DNA of 64,000 bases from Collinsella tanakaei. Lineage in GTDB: Bacteria > Actinomycetota > Coriobacteriia > Coriobacteriales > Coriobacteriaceae. The notes under the pieces were generated by a model. The model had not been told where the DNA came from. It saw nothing but the letters and a program-made list of their open reading frames with translations, and made no database searches. The stretch lies in the NCBI RefSeq assembly GCF_021531055.1, contig NZ_JADYTL010000002.1, forward strand, positions 186,001 through 250,000. Direction: 5' to 3'. Below, piece after piece: positions 8,169-19,195 of the stretch. Made by a program: the position numbers and the translations under genes. Each line of letters begins with the position of its first letter. Position 1 is the stretch's first letter.

Positions 8169-8495
8169 CTACTCGAGATGGTAGAGCTCCTCCATGAACT
8201 CCCAGTCGCCGTGCTCGCCGAAGGGCTTCATGTTCGGGCCGACCGCCGCCCACCACTCCTGCGTGCGGGGATCCGCCGCCATCTTGGCCATGTCGGCCTC
8301 GTAGTCGTCGCCGGTGTACTCGTAGTACGAGAACAGCAGACCGTCGTAGTAGTAAATCGAGTAATTCTGCAGGTTACAGGCCTTGATCATCTCGTTGACA
8401 CCCTCGAAGGGCGCTGCGTGGTAGGCCTTGTACCGCTCGTAGCCCTCCTCACCGTTCGTACGCGAGATGGAACCGAAGCGTTGGATCTTGCCCAT
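8169..8495 (-). CDS. L-rhamnose mutarotase-type (RhaM/FucM) epimerase
   Basis: A 108-residue protein of the ferredoxin-like RhaM/DUF718 family, which interconverts alpha and beta anomers of L-rhamnose or L-fucose. Family features are an N-terminal YERYKAYHA segment carrying the active-site histidine, IYYYDGLLFSYYEYTG in the centre, and the C-terminal MAADPRTQEWWAAVGPNMKP (the conserved WW and P residues). The start is the ATG at 8495 with AGGAGG upstream; the longer frame up to 8744 is not supported. It is on the same strand as fucO, 297 bases away. Whether it prefers rhamnose or fucose cannot be read from sequence, though fucO makes either reasonable. Confidence 0.82.
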   Translation of the reverse strand: MGKIQRFGSISRTNGEEGYERYKAYHAAPFEGVNEMIKACNLQNYSIYYYDGLLFSYYEYTGDDYEADMAKMAADPRTQEWWAAVGPNMKPFGEHGDWEFMEELYHLE

Positions 8496-8647
8496 AGTGA
8501 CCTCCTCGTCGACATACCTCGACTCTACCCCAGATGGCTTTCCGCAAACGTCGACGCATCGCCGAAGGCGCCCGATACGGCGACGCGCGGAATGCGACGC
8601 CGTGCGTTTCGCGCGTCGCCGGGCACGGCTTCGCCCGCACGGGCCTT

Positions 8648-10045
8648 CTAAGAGCAGTACCGCCAGTCCGGGTCGGTGAGCGCGCGGGCGAGCCCCAAAC
8701 CCATCGGGAGGAACAGGATGATCATCACGGCGCGGATGATCCACTCCATGGCGTCGAGCGTCTGGAACACGCCCATGTAGTACACGGCGCGATACATGTA
8801 GAGGCCGGGCACCATGATCACGATAGAGGGCACCGTGATGGAGATGCGCGGGAACGACATCCTGCTCGCCACCACCGACGCCAGAAGACCGGCGCTCGTC
8901 GCGCCCACGAACGCCGCCGCCTCGGGAGGCATAGCCGCGAAATCGACCAGCGTCAGGCGCAGCGTGTTGGCGATAGCACCCACGACACCCGCCGTCGCCG
9001 CCATCTCGAGCGTCGAGTTGAACATCATGGAAAAGCCAAAGACGCCCACGAAGCTCGCGACGAGGCGCAACGCGAGCACGACCGCATCGGAAAGCCCCTG
9101 GTCGGTGAACTCATCGGGCGAAAGCTCGACCATCATCGCCACGAGCCATGCCACGAGCGTCGCCACGATGATCACGGCCACCGCGTACGCGAGACGCTCG
9201 AGGCCGGAGCGGAAGTCGAGCTTCGCGATGTCGAGCCCACTGGTGATGAGCGGGAAGCCGGGGATCACGAACAGCATGGCGCCGATGTAGCCCGCCTCAT
9301 GCTCGAGCGCCCCGGGTATCGCAAGCGACAGCAGCGACAGACAGCCGAGATAGGCCAAGCAGGCGACCGCGACGGCGACCCCGATGCACACGAAGTGTGT
9401 GAGCCTGCGGTCGAGCATGATGCGGCGCACGAAGTTGCCGAGACCCGCCCCCACGAAGGCGCAGCCCATCTCGATGGGACCGCCGCCGAGCAAAAACACG
9501 AAGGCCGCGCACGCCGCGGCGGACGCCAAGCCGACCGCCCAAGGCGCGTAGTTGCCCGGCGTGTGCTCGATCTTGTCCATGCGGTCGTGGAACTCGCGCA
9601 CGGTGAAGGTGTCGCCACGCGCCTGCACCTCGCGGGTGAACTGCTCCATGAGGCGAATGCGCTCGGTGTTGACGCCGGTGGTGTGCAGGGAGATCACCTC
9701 GGAGAAGCTCGTGTGCCCGTCGATGCAGGTGCACTCGATCGTGGTCAGGCTCACCGCCGCCGAGATGGTCACGCCCAGCACGTCGGCTATCTTGTTCATG
9801 CAATCGCGCACGCGCCAGCTGCCCGTACCGCCCGCGAGCAGCAACAGGCCCGCGCGGCAGATGATGGACGACTTGTCGTCGAGGTCGGCGTCGACGGCGA
9901 GCATGTCGTCGCAATCGGTCACCTCGTGCCAGGGCACCGCCATGTGGTTGCGATGCCGCACGCGGGCGCGATGCCCGTGCGGCACGTACGAATGGGAGAG
10001 CGCCTCCCGAATCCCCGAAACGACGTGGTTGTCATCAAGCGCCAT
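8648..10045 (-). CDS. ThrE-type threonine/serine exporter, fused two-domain form
   Basis: A 465-residue membrane protein. Residues about 50-190 form the soluble ThrE N-terminal domain (RAGLLLLAGGTGSWRVRDCM, then VLGVTISAAVSLTTIECTC); about ten membrane helices follow. It joins the PF06738 and PF12821 halves that are separate genes (YjjP/YjjB) in E. coli. ThrE of Corynebacterium exports threonine and serine, while YjjPB exports succinate, so the substrate is uncertain. The start follows GGGAGGGG. The 257-base gap before the divergent ygiQ gene carries two palindromic repeats. Confidence 0.85.
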   Translation of the reverse strand: MALDDNHVVSGIREALSHSYVPHGHRARVRHRNHMAVPWHEVTDCDDMLAVDADLDDKSSIICRAGLLLLAGGTGSWRVRDCMNKIADVLGVTISAAVSLTTIECTCIDGHTSFSEVISLHTTGVNTERIRLMEQFTREVQARGDTFTVREFHDRMDKIEHTPGNYAPWAVGLASAAACAAFVFLLGGGPIEMGCAFVGAGLGNFVRRIMLDRRLTHFVCIGVAVAVACLAYLGCLSLLSLAIPGALEHEAGYIGAMLFVIPGFPLITSGLDIAKLDFRSGLERLAYAVAVIIVATLVAWLVAMMVELSPDEFTDQGLSDAVVLALRLVASFVGVFGFSMMFNSTLEMAATAGVVGAIANTLRLTLVDFAAMPPEAAAFVGATSAGLLASVVASRMSFPRISITVPSIVIMVPGLYMYRAVYYMGVFQTLDAMEWIIRAVMIILFLPMGLGLARALTDPDWRYCS

Positions 10046-10124
10046 GGGCAGAACCCCTCCCTGTCTCGCGCGTCCATCACCATATTACCTGACATGCGAA
10101 AACGCGAGGGTCGGTAACATGTCG

Positions 10125-10178
10125 AATAACCCCAGGGGTTTTTCTACACGTAAAATAACCCCAGGGGTTTTCTACATG
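10125..10178. repeat. Two tandem AACCCC-A-GGGGTT palindromes in the ThrE/ygiQ divergent gap
   Basis: Unit 3 (AATAACCCC-A-GGGGTTTTT, about 10125-10148) and unit 4 (AAATAACCCC-A-GGGGTTTTCTACA, about 10153-10178) have the same core as the pair at 6568-6638 but in opposite orientation, and the central base is complementary. Centres are 29 bp apart here and 41 bp apart there. They sit between divergently transcribed genes, upstream of both starts. Confidence 0.75.
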
Positions 10179-10302
10179 CTTCCACATGCGCGTCCGTGTC
10201 GACGTGACGGAGGTACAGCCCGATTCGGTATACAGGCACCCGGGTGCGCGGCATCCGCGTATACTTGCACCGAAAGCACGACGACCCGCACAAGGAGACC
10301 CC

Positions 10303-12333
10303 ATGGCAGACCGCTCGCAGTTCCTACCCGTCTCACGCGCCGATATGGATGCGCGCAGCTGGGATGCCTGCGATTTCGTCTACGTGTGCGGCGATGCCTA
10401 CGTGGACCACCCCTCGTTCGGCATGGCGATCATCACCCGCGTGCTCGAGGCGCACGGCTATCGCGTGGGCGTCATCTGCCAGCCCGACTGGCGCGACCCG
10501 GCGAGCATCGCCGCGCTGGGCGAGCCGCGCCTGGGCTTCCTCGTGTCCGCGGGCAACATGGACTCCATGGTTAACCACTACTCCGTGACCAAGCACCGGC
10601 GTCGCACCGACGCCTACACCCCCGGCGGACGCGCGGGTGCACGCCCCAACCACGCGGCGGCGGTCTACGGCAATCTCATCCGCCGCACGTACAAGCACAC
10701 CCCGATCATCCTCGGCGGCATCGAGGCGAGCCTTCGCCGCCTTGCGCATTACGACTACTGGTCCGACGGCCTCAAGCGCTCGATTCTGCTCGACAGCGGA
10801 GCCGACCTGCTCATCTACGGCATGGGAGAGCACGCGATCGTCGAAGTCGCCGACGCGCTCGACGGCGGCCTTCCCATCGATCAGATCACCTATGTGGCGG
10901 GCACCGCCTACCGCATGCGGGGCGGTGAGGAGGCGCTTGCCGAGGTATACGACTACGAGCTGCTGCCCTCGTGGGACGAACTCGTCGCCGACCGGCTCGC
11001 CTACGCCCGTAGCTTCGCCGTGCAGTACCGCAACATGGACCCCATCACGGGTGGCAGGCTCGTGGAGCCCTACCCACACGGCGTCTACGTGGTGCAAAAC
11101 CCGCCGGCAGCCCCCTTGACGACCGAGAAGATGGACGCGGTCTACGAGCTCCCCTACGCGCGTGCGTGGCACCCCGATTACGACCAAGCGGGCGGCGTCC
11201 CGGCGTTTTCCGAGGTGAAGTTCTCCATCTCGTCCAACCGCGGCTGCTTCGGCGAGTGCTCGTTTTGCGCGCTGACGTTCCATCAGGGCCGCATGCTGCA
11301 GGTGCGCAGCCGCGAGAGTATCGTGCGCGAGGCCGAGGCGCTCACGCATGACCCCGACTTCAAGGGATATATCAACGACGTGGGCGGGCCCACGGCGAAT
11401 TTCTTCCGCCCCGCCTGCGACAAGCAGCGCGAGCACGGCGTGTGCCAAAACCGCCGTTGCCTGTGGCCGACCGTATGCAAGAACATGGTGGTCGACGAGG
11501 ACGGCTACGCCGACCTGCTGCGCGAACTTCGCGAGCTGCCCGGCGTCAAGAAGGTCTTCGTCCGCAGCGGCATCCGATTCGACTACGCGATGGCCGACCG
11601 CTCCGACAGGTTCCTGGAGGAGCTGGTGCGCCATCACGTGAGCGGACAGCTTCGTCTGGCGCCCGAGCACGTGAGCGACAAGGTGCTTGCCATCATGGGC
11701 AAGCCGAGCCGCGCGGTGTACGACGCGTTCTGCACGCGGTTCCGCGAGATCTCCGAGCGCTGCGGCCTCGAACAATACGTGGTGCCCTACCTGATCAGCA
11801 GCCATCCCGGCTCCACCCTCACCGAGGCGGTGGAGCTCGCCGAGGCCGTTCGCGACATGGGTTACATGCCCGAGCAGGTGCAGGATTTCTACCCCACCCC
11901 GTCGACGATGTCGACCTGCATGTACTACACCGGTGTGGACCCGCGCACCATGGAGCCCATCTACGTGGCGCGCGACCCGCACGAGAAGGCCATGCAGCGC
12001 GCGCTCATCCAGTACCGCAAACCCGAGAACTACAAACTCGTGCGCGAGGCGCTCGAACGCGCGGGCCGGCGCGACCTGATCGGCTACGACCGGCACTGCC
12101 TGATCCGTCCCGTCCCTCCGCGCAACGGCGCCGGCGACGGCAGACGCGGCAAGGGCGGCAAAGCTGCCGGCGGACGCGATGCGAAAGGGGCACCGGCGGA
12201 AAAGGGCGGCAAGGGCAAAGGCAAGGGCAAGGGCAAGGGGTCGACGGGCCGCGGCTCGCACGGCTCCGCGCCGCACGCGCGCAACCGCGCCGCACAGGGC
12301 CGCGAAGGCGCCCGGGGCGGACGCCGCCGCTAG
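10303..12333 (+). CDS. ygiQ: YgiQ family radical SAM protein
   Basis: A 676-residue member of the UPF0313/YgiQ family. An N-terminal cobalamin-binding-like domain (HPSFGMAIITRVLEAHGYRV) precedes a radical SAM core whose cluster motif is GCFGECSFCALTFHQGR, that is C-x3-C-x2-C. The C-terminal DUF3362 region includes HPGSTLTEAVELAE and QVQDFYPTPSTMSTCMYYTG. A tail of about 60 residues rich in Gly, Lys and Arg follows, suggesting nucleic-acid contact. The reaction is unknown for the family. The start is the ATG at 10303 after AAGGAG. The stop is TAG and is followed by inverted-repeat element A. Confidence 0.9.
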   Translation: MADRSQFLPVSRADMDARSWDACDFVYVCGDAYVDHPSFGMAIITRVLEAHGYRVGVICQPDWRDPASIAALGEPRLGFLVSAGNMDSMVNHYSVTKHRRRTDAYTPGGRAGARPNHAAAVYGNLIRRTYKHTPIILGGIEASLRRLAHYDYWSDGLKRSILLDSGADLLIYGMGEHAIVEVADALDGGLPIDQITYVAGTAYRMRGGEEALAEVYDYELLPSWDELVADRLAYARSFAVQYRNMDPITGGRLVEPYPHGVYVVQNPPAAPLTTEKMDAVYELPYARAWHPDYDQAGGVPAFSEVKFSISSNRGCFGECSFCALTFHQGRMLQVRSRESIVREAEALTHDPDFKGYINDVGGPTANFFRPACDKQREHGVCQNRRCLWPTVCKNMVVDEDGYADLLRELRELPGVKKVFVRSGIRFDYAMADRSDRFLEELVRHHVSGQLRLAPEHVSDKVLAIMGKPSRAVYDAFCTRFREISERCGLEQYVVPYLISSHPGSTLTEAVELAEAVRDMGYMPEQVQDFYPTPSTMSTCMYYTGVDPRTMEPIYVARDPHEKAMQRALIQYRKPENYKLVREALERAGRRDLIGYDRHCLIRPVPPRNGAGDGRRGKGGKAAGGRDAKGAPAEKGGKGKGKGKGKGSTGRGSHGSAPHARNRAAQGREGARGGRRR

Positions 12334-12364
12334 CATATGGAGTTATGTCTGGGCTCTCTCACAT

Positions 12365-12490
12365 GGTTTACGGTTCGGTTTTACCGGGATCCGGCGAGTA
12401 GCACGTAAAACAGCAAGCCCCGTACCTGCTGATTCTTTCGCCGAACGTCGCTCCTACTCGAAAGACGCCACTAAAACCGAACCGTAAACC
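12365..12490. repeat. Inverted-repeat element A (126 bp, MITE/structured-RNA-like)
   Basis: It is bounded by a perfect 19-bp inverted repeat, GGTTTACGGTTCGGTTTTA at the left and its complement at the right. The interior carries further pairing (GAGTAG with CTACTC; CAGCA with TGCTG). It lies between the convergent ygiQ and CPBP genes. Copies B (48129-48253) and C (55436-55560) share size, ends and position between convergent genes. No ORF or clear target-site duplication is seen. Confidence 0.8.
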
Positions 12491-12521
12491 CACCTTCGCC
12501 GCTTCGCCGCCGCATGAGAGG

Positions 12522-13685
12522 CTACATCTGACATTTTGCCACATCCGGGTGCGAGGCGAGCTGGAACAGCTGGATCCCGATGACGACCATCGAGACGGAC
12601 GCCAGCACGGCAAAGGCGACGCCTCCCACCTCGAGCAGCGTCGACAACTCGTAGACGAAGTACGAGGAGAAGTTCACCGCCAGGTGCAGGCCGATGGAGT
12701 ACACGAGCGCGCCCGTTCGCCACGCGATCCAACCCAGCACGACACCGAGCGCGAAGGCGTACAGTCCTTGAACGATGTTGAGGTGCAGGATGCCGAACAG
12801 CGCCGCCTGGATCAGGTTGGCGGCCCAAAAGCCCCGCGATGCCAACGGCGGCATCTTCGGCATCGGCGTGCCGGTGTACGCGCGCCAAGACCGGTCGCGC
12901 CAACGCGCCGCCCATTCGGGACACATCGCGCGAAGCGCGAATTCGAAGACCACGCCGCGGCAGGCGAGCTCCTCGGTCACCGGGGCGCCTACCGCCAAGA
13001 TCAAAACCGACAGCATCGAGAACTCATTCGTGACCCCGTCGTTCATGATCTCGGAGTACTCGCTCTGCAGATCGGGGACAAGCGGCAGCAGGTACGACAG
13101 CGCATACCCGATCACCAGCTGAAAACCGATTCCCAGCAGCGCGATCGCCACCACGCGCAGCGCGACCGCCCGAGGCCCCCTCACCATGGTACCGCAGCGC
13201 TCCCTGATGAAGGAAACAGGCCGCAGGTGGAGCCACCAGGGCAAAAACACCGCAAGGCAGCCGAGCTGGGACGCGAGCATCGTCGGGCCGATGATGCCGC
13301 TGGCGATCGCATCCGCATCGCCGGACGGATCGAGGATGACGGCGAACACCGCCAGGACGACCGCCCCGACGATGGAGAACACACCCTGCGCGACGATGAC
13401 GGCGGCAAAGGCCCCAAGCGCCGCCAATAGGTACCGAAACGCCTGGGCACCGACCGAGACCGGCTGGTCCGAGGGCCGCGGAGGCAGCGGCACCGGCGCG
13501 GGCACGGACGGCAGGGGCTCCGCAGCGGACAGCGGCGCCCCCGCGGACTGGGTCGGCTCAGGCTCGAGCGCGGGCTGCCGCACGGCGGCGCGTTGCGGCT
13601 CTCCGCATCCGGTGCAAGAAGCTTTCATATCCCCATCTGAAGGATGCCGACCTGTATCCATCGGCTCCCGATCGAATCCGCTCAT
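12522..13685 (-). CDS. CPBP-family intramembrane metalloprotease
   Basis: A 387-residue membrane protein. The N-terminus is about 75 residues of Pro/Ala/Glu-rich linker with a half zinc-ribbon (CTGCGEP). About eight membrane helices follow, carrying the CPBP (Abi) active-site motifs: EELACR (motif 1, EExxxR), FGILHLN (motif 2, FxxxH) and HLAVN (motif 3, HxxxN). Family members include CAAX proteases and bacteriocin self-immunity proteins. The ATG at 13685 overlaps the TGA of the upstream antitoxin-like gene (ATGA), so translation is probably coupled. The substrate is unknown. Confidence 0.87.
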   Translation of the reverse strand: MSGFDREPMDTGRHPSDGDMKASCTGCGEPQRAAVRQPALEPEPTQSAGAPLSAAEPLPSVPAPVPLPPRPSDQPVSVGAQAFRYLLAALGAFAAVIVAQGVFSIVGAVVLAVFAVILDPSGDADAIASGIIGPTMLASQLGCLAVFLPWWLHLRPVSFIRERCGTMVRGPRAVALRVVAIALLGIGFQLVIGYALSYLLPLVPDLQSEYSEIMNDGVTNEFSMLSVLILAVGAPVTEELACRGVVFEFALRAMCPEWAARWRDRSWRAYTGTPMPKMPPLASRGFWAANLIQAALFGILHLNIVQGLYAFALGVVLGWIAWRTGALVYSIGLHLAVNFSSYFVYELSTLLEVGGVAFAVLASVSMVVIGIQLFQLASHPDVAKCQM

Positions 13686-13900
13686 GACATCACCTCGGAG
13701 GAAGTATCCCCCGAGACCGGCTCCCCAAACACACCTCGAGCGGAGATGTCGAACGGAAACGTCCCGCATCGGTTGAATGCGGCGATGAACATGCGGATGG
13801 CGTTGGAGGGCGTCGTGCCCACCTGTCGGGTCGCCGCCGCGAAGGCTGCCTTCTCCTCGGGCAGGACCTTCGCGACGACCGGGGTCATACGCTCTGCCAT
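13682..13900 (-). CDS. RelB/DinJ-type antitoxin-like ribbon-helix-helix protein (orphan)
   Basis: A 72-residue protein. Residues 3-50 fit the RelB/DinJ ribbon-helix-helix fold: RMTPVVAKVLPEEKAAFAAA forms the strand and first helix, and TTPSNAIRMFIAAFNRCG the second helix, followed by the typical GTFPFD end. The start follows AAGGA. No RelE/YafQ toxin gene lies on either side; instead the stop overlaps the start of a CPBP protease by four bases. It may be a leftover antitoxin, or an autorepressor of the protease operon. The C-terminal 20 residues are not conserved in the family. Confidence 0.75.
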   Translation of the reverse strand: MAERMTPVVAKVLPEEKAAFAAATRQVGTTPSNAIRMFIAAFNRCGTFPFDISARGVFGEPVSGDTSSEVMS

Positions 13901-14053
13901 GACGTTAGGTCCTTACTGGTCGGTTGCTACTGCGTGTACCGCACGCGCGGTGCAGCATGGTGCGATGGTGCTTCGGTGGTATTACTTGGTATTCCGATAT
14001 TATACCCCGCACCAAACTATAGCAAAGGCGCCCTCCCTATCGGGCGCTTCAAC

Positions 14054-14080
14054 GAAAAATGGGGGCCGAAGCCCCCATTC
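14054..14080 (-). terminator. Terminator of the DEAD-box helicase gene
   Basis: On the minus strand GAATGGGGGC-TTCG-GCCCCCATT is followed by TTTTCG. The stem is 9-10 bp with a stable TTCG tetraloop. A second weaker hairpin (GCGCCC/GGGCGC) lies just beyond at about 14028-14047. Confidence 0.85.
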
Positions 14081-14135
14081 GTCACCGTGAACGGCTCATG
14101 GCCGCACGCGACATCTGCCGCGTGCCGGATGTCGC

Positions 14136-16001
<1,866 letters not shown>

Positions 16002-16243
16002 AAATGCACAGTCCATTCCATACGGCGCATCGCGATGGCACGCCGCGTTCGAAGCATCGATCGGGTTGCAAAGGGGCGGTTCGCGCAGGATCTACGGTAT
16101 TCACACGCGATGGAGCAGGTTCCGCCGCGGACCAGTATACGGACGCAACCGATAAACCCTATGGGAATGGCGTGGACACACCCGAACACCACGAAATCGC
16201 GGGCATCCCGGCGCTACGGGGTGAGATCGGACGACTGGTTTGC

Positions 16244-16331
16244 GACAAGTTTGAACCCGGCCCCTTCTTGTCACCCGACAAGTTGGCCCCTTCTTGTCAC
16301 CCGACAAGTTTGTACCTGGCACCATCTTGTC
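16244..16331. repeat. Three GACAAG...CTTGTC palindromic units (copies 1-3)
   Basis: Copies at 16244-16272, 16277-16298 and 16303-16331 each begin GACAAGTT and end CTTGTC. Copy 3 has the core GTACCTGGCAC and runs into the stop codon of the zinc-ribbon gene at 16330. Copies 1 and 2 are diverged or shortened. The rest of the 328-base gap from 16002 shows no gene; it presumably holds the helicase promoter. Confidence 0.8.
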
Positions 16332-16587
16332 AGGAGACGCGCTCCACGAGCTTGGGGCTGGCGAACCAGTCCACGTGCCCGCACGTCGCGCAGATGAGCG
16401 TCACCGCCGAGTCGCCCGCCCACTCGAGGCCTATGAACGAGCCCGCACGCCCGTCGAGCAGTGCGGAACTCTCGAAGAAGCGATGACTGCCGCAGTGCGG
16501 GCATGTCACCGCATGACCGGCGACCGCGTAGCGCTCTCCGGACTCGTCGCCGTTCAGCGCCTTGGAGAATTCGGAGAAGAACCCCAT
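16330..16587 (-). CDS. Small zinc-ribbon protein of unknown function
   Basis: An 85-residue protein. CPHC (residues 29-32) and CATC (66-69) form a treble-clef or zinc-ribbon four-cysteine site. The N-terminus MGFFSEFSKALNG looks amphipathic. The start follows GGAAGGAAGG. It has palindromic repeats on both sides (copies 1-3 overlap its 3' end; copies 4-5 lie 55 bases upstream), and the divergent copper operon begins beyond them. I do not recognise a specific family; nucleic-acid or protein binding through the zinc site is likely. Confidence 0.75.
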   Translation of the reverse strand: MGFFSEFSKALNGDESGERYAVAGHAVTCPHCGSHRFFESSALLDGRAGSFIGLEWAGDSAVTLICATCGHVDWFASPKLVERVS

Positions 16588-16641
16588 GGGCCACCTTCCT
16601 TCCGTCGCGCGAGCAGTTGTCCCGCTTATACCCGATGCCGC

Positions 16642-16701
16642 GACAAGATGGTGCCAGGTACAAACTTGTCGCGACAAGTTTGTACCTGGCACCATCTTGT
16701 C
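16642..16701. repeat. Head-to-head copies 4 and 5 forming a palindrome of over 60 bp
   Basis: Copy 4 (16642-16670) is the exact reverse complement of copy 3, and copy 5 (16673-16701) is identical to copy 3. The two are separated by GC only, so with flanking CGC/GCG they make a near-perfect palindrome. It lies 12 bp upstream of the copA -35 hexamer. Confidence 0.85.
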
Positions 16702-16712
16702 GCGTTCGTTAC

Positions 16713-16741
16713 TTGACACCCCCTGGGGGTGGGGGTACTCT
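16713..16741 (+). promoter_or_regulatory. copA promoter with CsoR-type operator in the spacer
   Basis: TTGACA (16713-16718), a 17-bp spacer and TACTCT (16736-16741). The spacer contains the perfect 15-bp palindrome CACCCCC-T-GGGGGTG (16717-16731). CsoR repressors bind such GC-rich palindromes and release DNA when Cu(I) binds. The csoR gene is the third gene of the operon, so the circuit is probably autoregulated. Confidence 0.85.
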
Positions 16742-16770
16742 GCAAGCAGCAACGAAGGAAAGGAGCCACC

Positions 16771-19101
16771 ATGGCTCATGAAAAGTTCGATGTCGGCGGC
16801 ATGACCTGCGCCGCATGCCAAGCGCATGTGGACAAGGCCGTCTGCAGCCTCCCCGGCGTGACGGACGTCTCGGTGAACCTGCTCTCCGGGTCCATGACGG
16901 TGGACTACGACGAGACTCGGCTGAGCGCCGATGACATCTGCGCCGCCGTGGACCGCGCCGGCTATTCGGCCGCCCCGGTCGCCGAGGCCTCCAGCGGCGG
17001 TGCCGTGCAGGCGGGCCCGGGTGCCGCTCACCACGAGTCCCCCACCAAGAAGCTCGAGGCGGCTGCCGACGCCATGAAGACGCGCCTGGTCGTCTCGATC
17101 GTCTTTCTCATCCCCCTGTTCTACATCGGCATGGGCCACATGCTGGGCTGGCCGCTGCCGAGCGTCTTCACCGACCATATCCACGCCATGACGCTCGCGC
17201 TCACCATGTTCATGCTCCTGCTGCCCATCCTGTACATGAACCGCGCGTACTTCATCAACGGCTTCAAATCGCTCGTCCACCGGGCGCCCACCATGGACGC
17301 CCTCATCGCCATCGGCGCCGCGGCGAGCGTGGCGTGGTCGGTCTACGCCATGTTCGTCATGGCCGACCAGCTCGCCTACGGCGATGTGCACGGCGCGGCG
17401 GCCACGGCCATGGACAACCTGTACCTGGAGAGCGCCGGCACCATCCTCACCCTCGTGACCGTGGGCAAGTACCTGGAGACCCGTTCCAAATCCAAGACGG
17501 GATCGGCCATCGAGGCGCTCATCGACCTCGCGCCCAAGACGGCGACCGTCGTCGCGGCGGACGGCAGCGAGCAGACGGTGGATGTGGACGCCATCCAGGT
17601 CGGGCAGACCGTGCGGGTGCGCCCCGGCGAGTCGATACCGGTCGACGGCATCGTACTCGACGGCACCTCCGCCATCGACGAGAGCGCGCTCACCGGCGAG
17701 TCGATCCCGCAGGAGAAGAACCCCGGCGACACCGTGCACGCCGCGACCATCAACCGCACCGGCTCGTTCACCTTCCGCGCCACGCGCGTGGGCGCCGACA
17801 CGAGCCTCGCCAAGATCATCCAGCTCGTGGAGGACGCCAACGCGACCAAGGCGCCCATCTCGCGCCTGGCGGACAAGGTCGCCGGCATCTTCGTCCCCGT
17901 CGTGCTGCTCATCGCGCTCGTCACGTTCATCGTCTGGATGGTCGTGGCCGCCGACGTCAACGAGGCGCTCACCGCCGGCGTCGCCGTCGTGGTCATCAGC
18001 TGCCCGTGCGCGCTCGGACTTGCCACGCCGGTCGCCATCATGGTGGGCACCGGCAAGGGCGCCGAGATGGGCGTGCTGTTCAAGAGCGCCGAGGCGCTCG
18101 AGACCCTGCACGGCGTCGACACCGTCGTGCTCGACAAGACGGGCACGGTCACGCAGGGACGCCCCGCCGTGACCGACATCCTGCCCGCGACGCGCGCCGA
18201 CGGCCGCACCCTGAGCGAGAAGCAGCTGCTCAAGCTCGCCGCGGCGCTCGAGAAGTCGAGCGAGCACCCCCTTGCCGAGGCCATCATGACCGCCGCCGAC
18301 GAGCGTGGCATCGTCGCGCGCCCCGTCGCCGACTTCGCCGCCATCCCCGGGCGCGGCGTGACCGCGCGCGAGGGCGACAACCCCATCGCCGCCGGCAACG
18401 CGCAACTCATGGCGGAGCTCGGCATCGATATCGATCGCGTACAGCTCGAGGCGTTCGCCCGCGACGGCAAGACGCCGCTGTTCTTTGCCAAAAACGGCGA
18501 GCTCGTCGGCACGATCGCCGTCGCCGACGAGGTCAAGCCGACGAGCAAGGCCGCCATCGAGGCGCTCGGACGCCTCGGCGTGCGCGCCGTCATGCTCACC
18601 GGCGACAACCGCACGACCGCAGACGCCATCGCACGGCGCGTGGGACTTGCGGACGTCATCGCCGACGTGATGCCCGCCGATAAGGAGCGCCACGTCCGCG
18701 AGCTGCAGGATTCCGGCCATACGGTCGCCATGGTCGGCGACGGCATCAACGACTCCCCCGCGCTGGCACGCGCCGACGTCGGGCTGGCGATCGGCGCCGG
18801 CGCCGACGTGGCCAAGGAGGGCGCCGACGTCGTGCTCATGCACAGCGACCTGCTCGACGTCGCCCGTGCGATCGAGCTGTCGCGCGCGGTGATCCGCAAT
18901 ATCAAGCAAGACCTGTTCTGGGCCCTATTCTACAACAGCCTGGGCATCCCCCTTGCCGCCGGCGTGCTGTACCCGGTGCTCGGCTGGCAGCTCTCGCCCA
19001 TGTTCGGCGCGGCCGCCATGAGCCTGTCGAGCGTGTGCGTGGTGAGCAACGCCCTGCGCCTGCGGGGGTTTCTCCCCAAGATCGCGGATATGGGACAATA
19101 G
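16771..19101 (+). CDS. copA: Copper-exporting P1B-type ATPase
   Basis: A 776-residue P-type ATPase that pumps Cu(I) out of the cytoplasm. One N-terminal HMA domain carries GMTCAAC (C13, C16). About eight membrane helices follow, with the ion site CPC at 411-413 ([12 protein letters not shown]), the phosphorylated D455 in DKTGTVTQG, the HP motif [15 protein letters not shown] and [10 protein letters not shown]. The start at 16771 follows AAGGAAAGGAG. The stop is TAG. copZ and csoR follow on the same strand, and the copper-responsive promoter lies just upstream. Confidence 0.95.
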   Translation: MAHEKFDVGGMTCAACQAHVDKAVCSLPGVTDVSVNLLSGSMTVDYDETRLSADDICAAVDRAGYSAAPVAEASSGGAVQAGPGAAHHESPTKKLEAAADAMKTRLVVSIVFLIPLFYIGMGHMLGWPLPSVFTDHIHAMTLALTMFMLLLPILYMNRAYFINGFKSLVHRAPTMDALIAIGAAASVAWSVYAMFVMADQLAYGDVHGAAATAMDNLYLESAGTILTLVTVGKYLETRSKSKTGSAIEALIDLAPKTATVVAADGSEQTVDVDAIQVGQTVRVRPGESIPVDGIVLDGTSAIDESALTGESIPQEKNPGDTVHAATINRTGSFTFRATRVGADTSLAKIIQLVEDANATKAPISRLADKVAGIFVPVVLLIALVTFIVWMVVAADVNEALTAGVAVVVISCPCALGLATPVAIMVGTGKGAEMGVLFKSAEALETLHGVDTVVLDKTGTVTQGRPAVTDILPATRADGRTLSEKQLLKLAAALEKSSEHPLAEAIMTAADERGIVARPVADFAAIPGRGVTAREGDNPIAAGNAQLMAELGIDIDRVQLEAFARDGKTPLFFAKNGELVGTIAVADEVKPTSKAAIEALGRLGVRAVMLTGDNRTTADAIARRVGLADVIADVMPADKERHVRELQDSGHTVAMVGDGINDSPALARADVGLAIGAGADVAKEGADVVLMHSDLLDVARAIELSRAVIRNIKQDLFWALFYNSLGIPLAAGVLYPVLGWQLSPMFGAAAMSLSSVCVVSNALRLRGFLPKIADMGQ

Positions 19102-19195
19102 GGCAGGCGCGGTTTCGCACGATTTAGCCGAAACAGCCTGATCCCGCACACCATACGATGGGCGTCATAGACGCCATCGAGGAAGGAGACCGACC

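Noticed and set aside
16330-18909. An 859-codon open frame opposite copA
   Set aside because: High-GC shadow frame: it has Arg/Asp/Gly-rich composition opposite conserved copA motifs. Only its last 85 codons (the zinc-ribbon gene, with its own RBS) look real.
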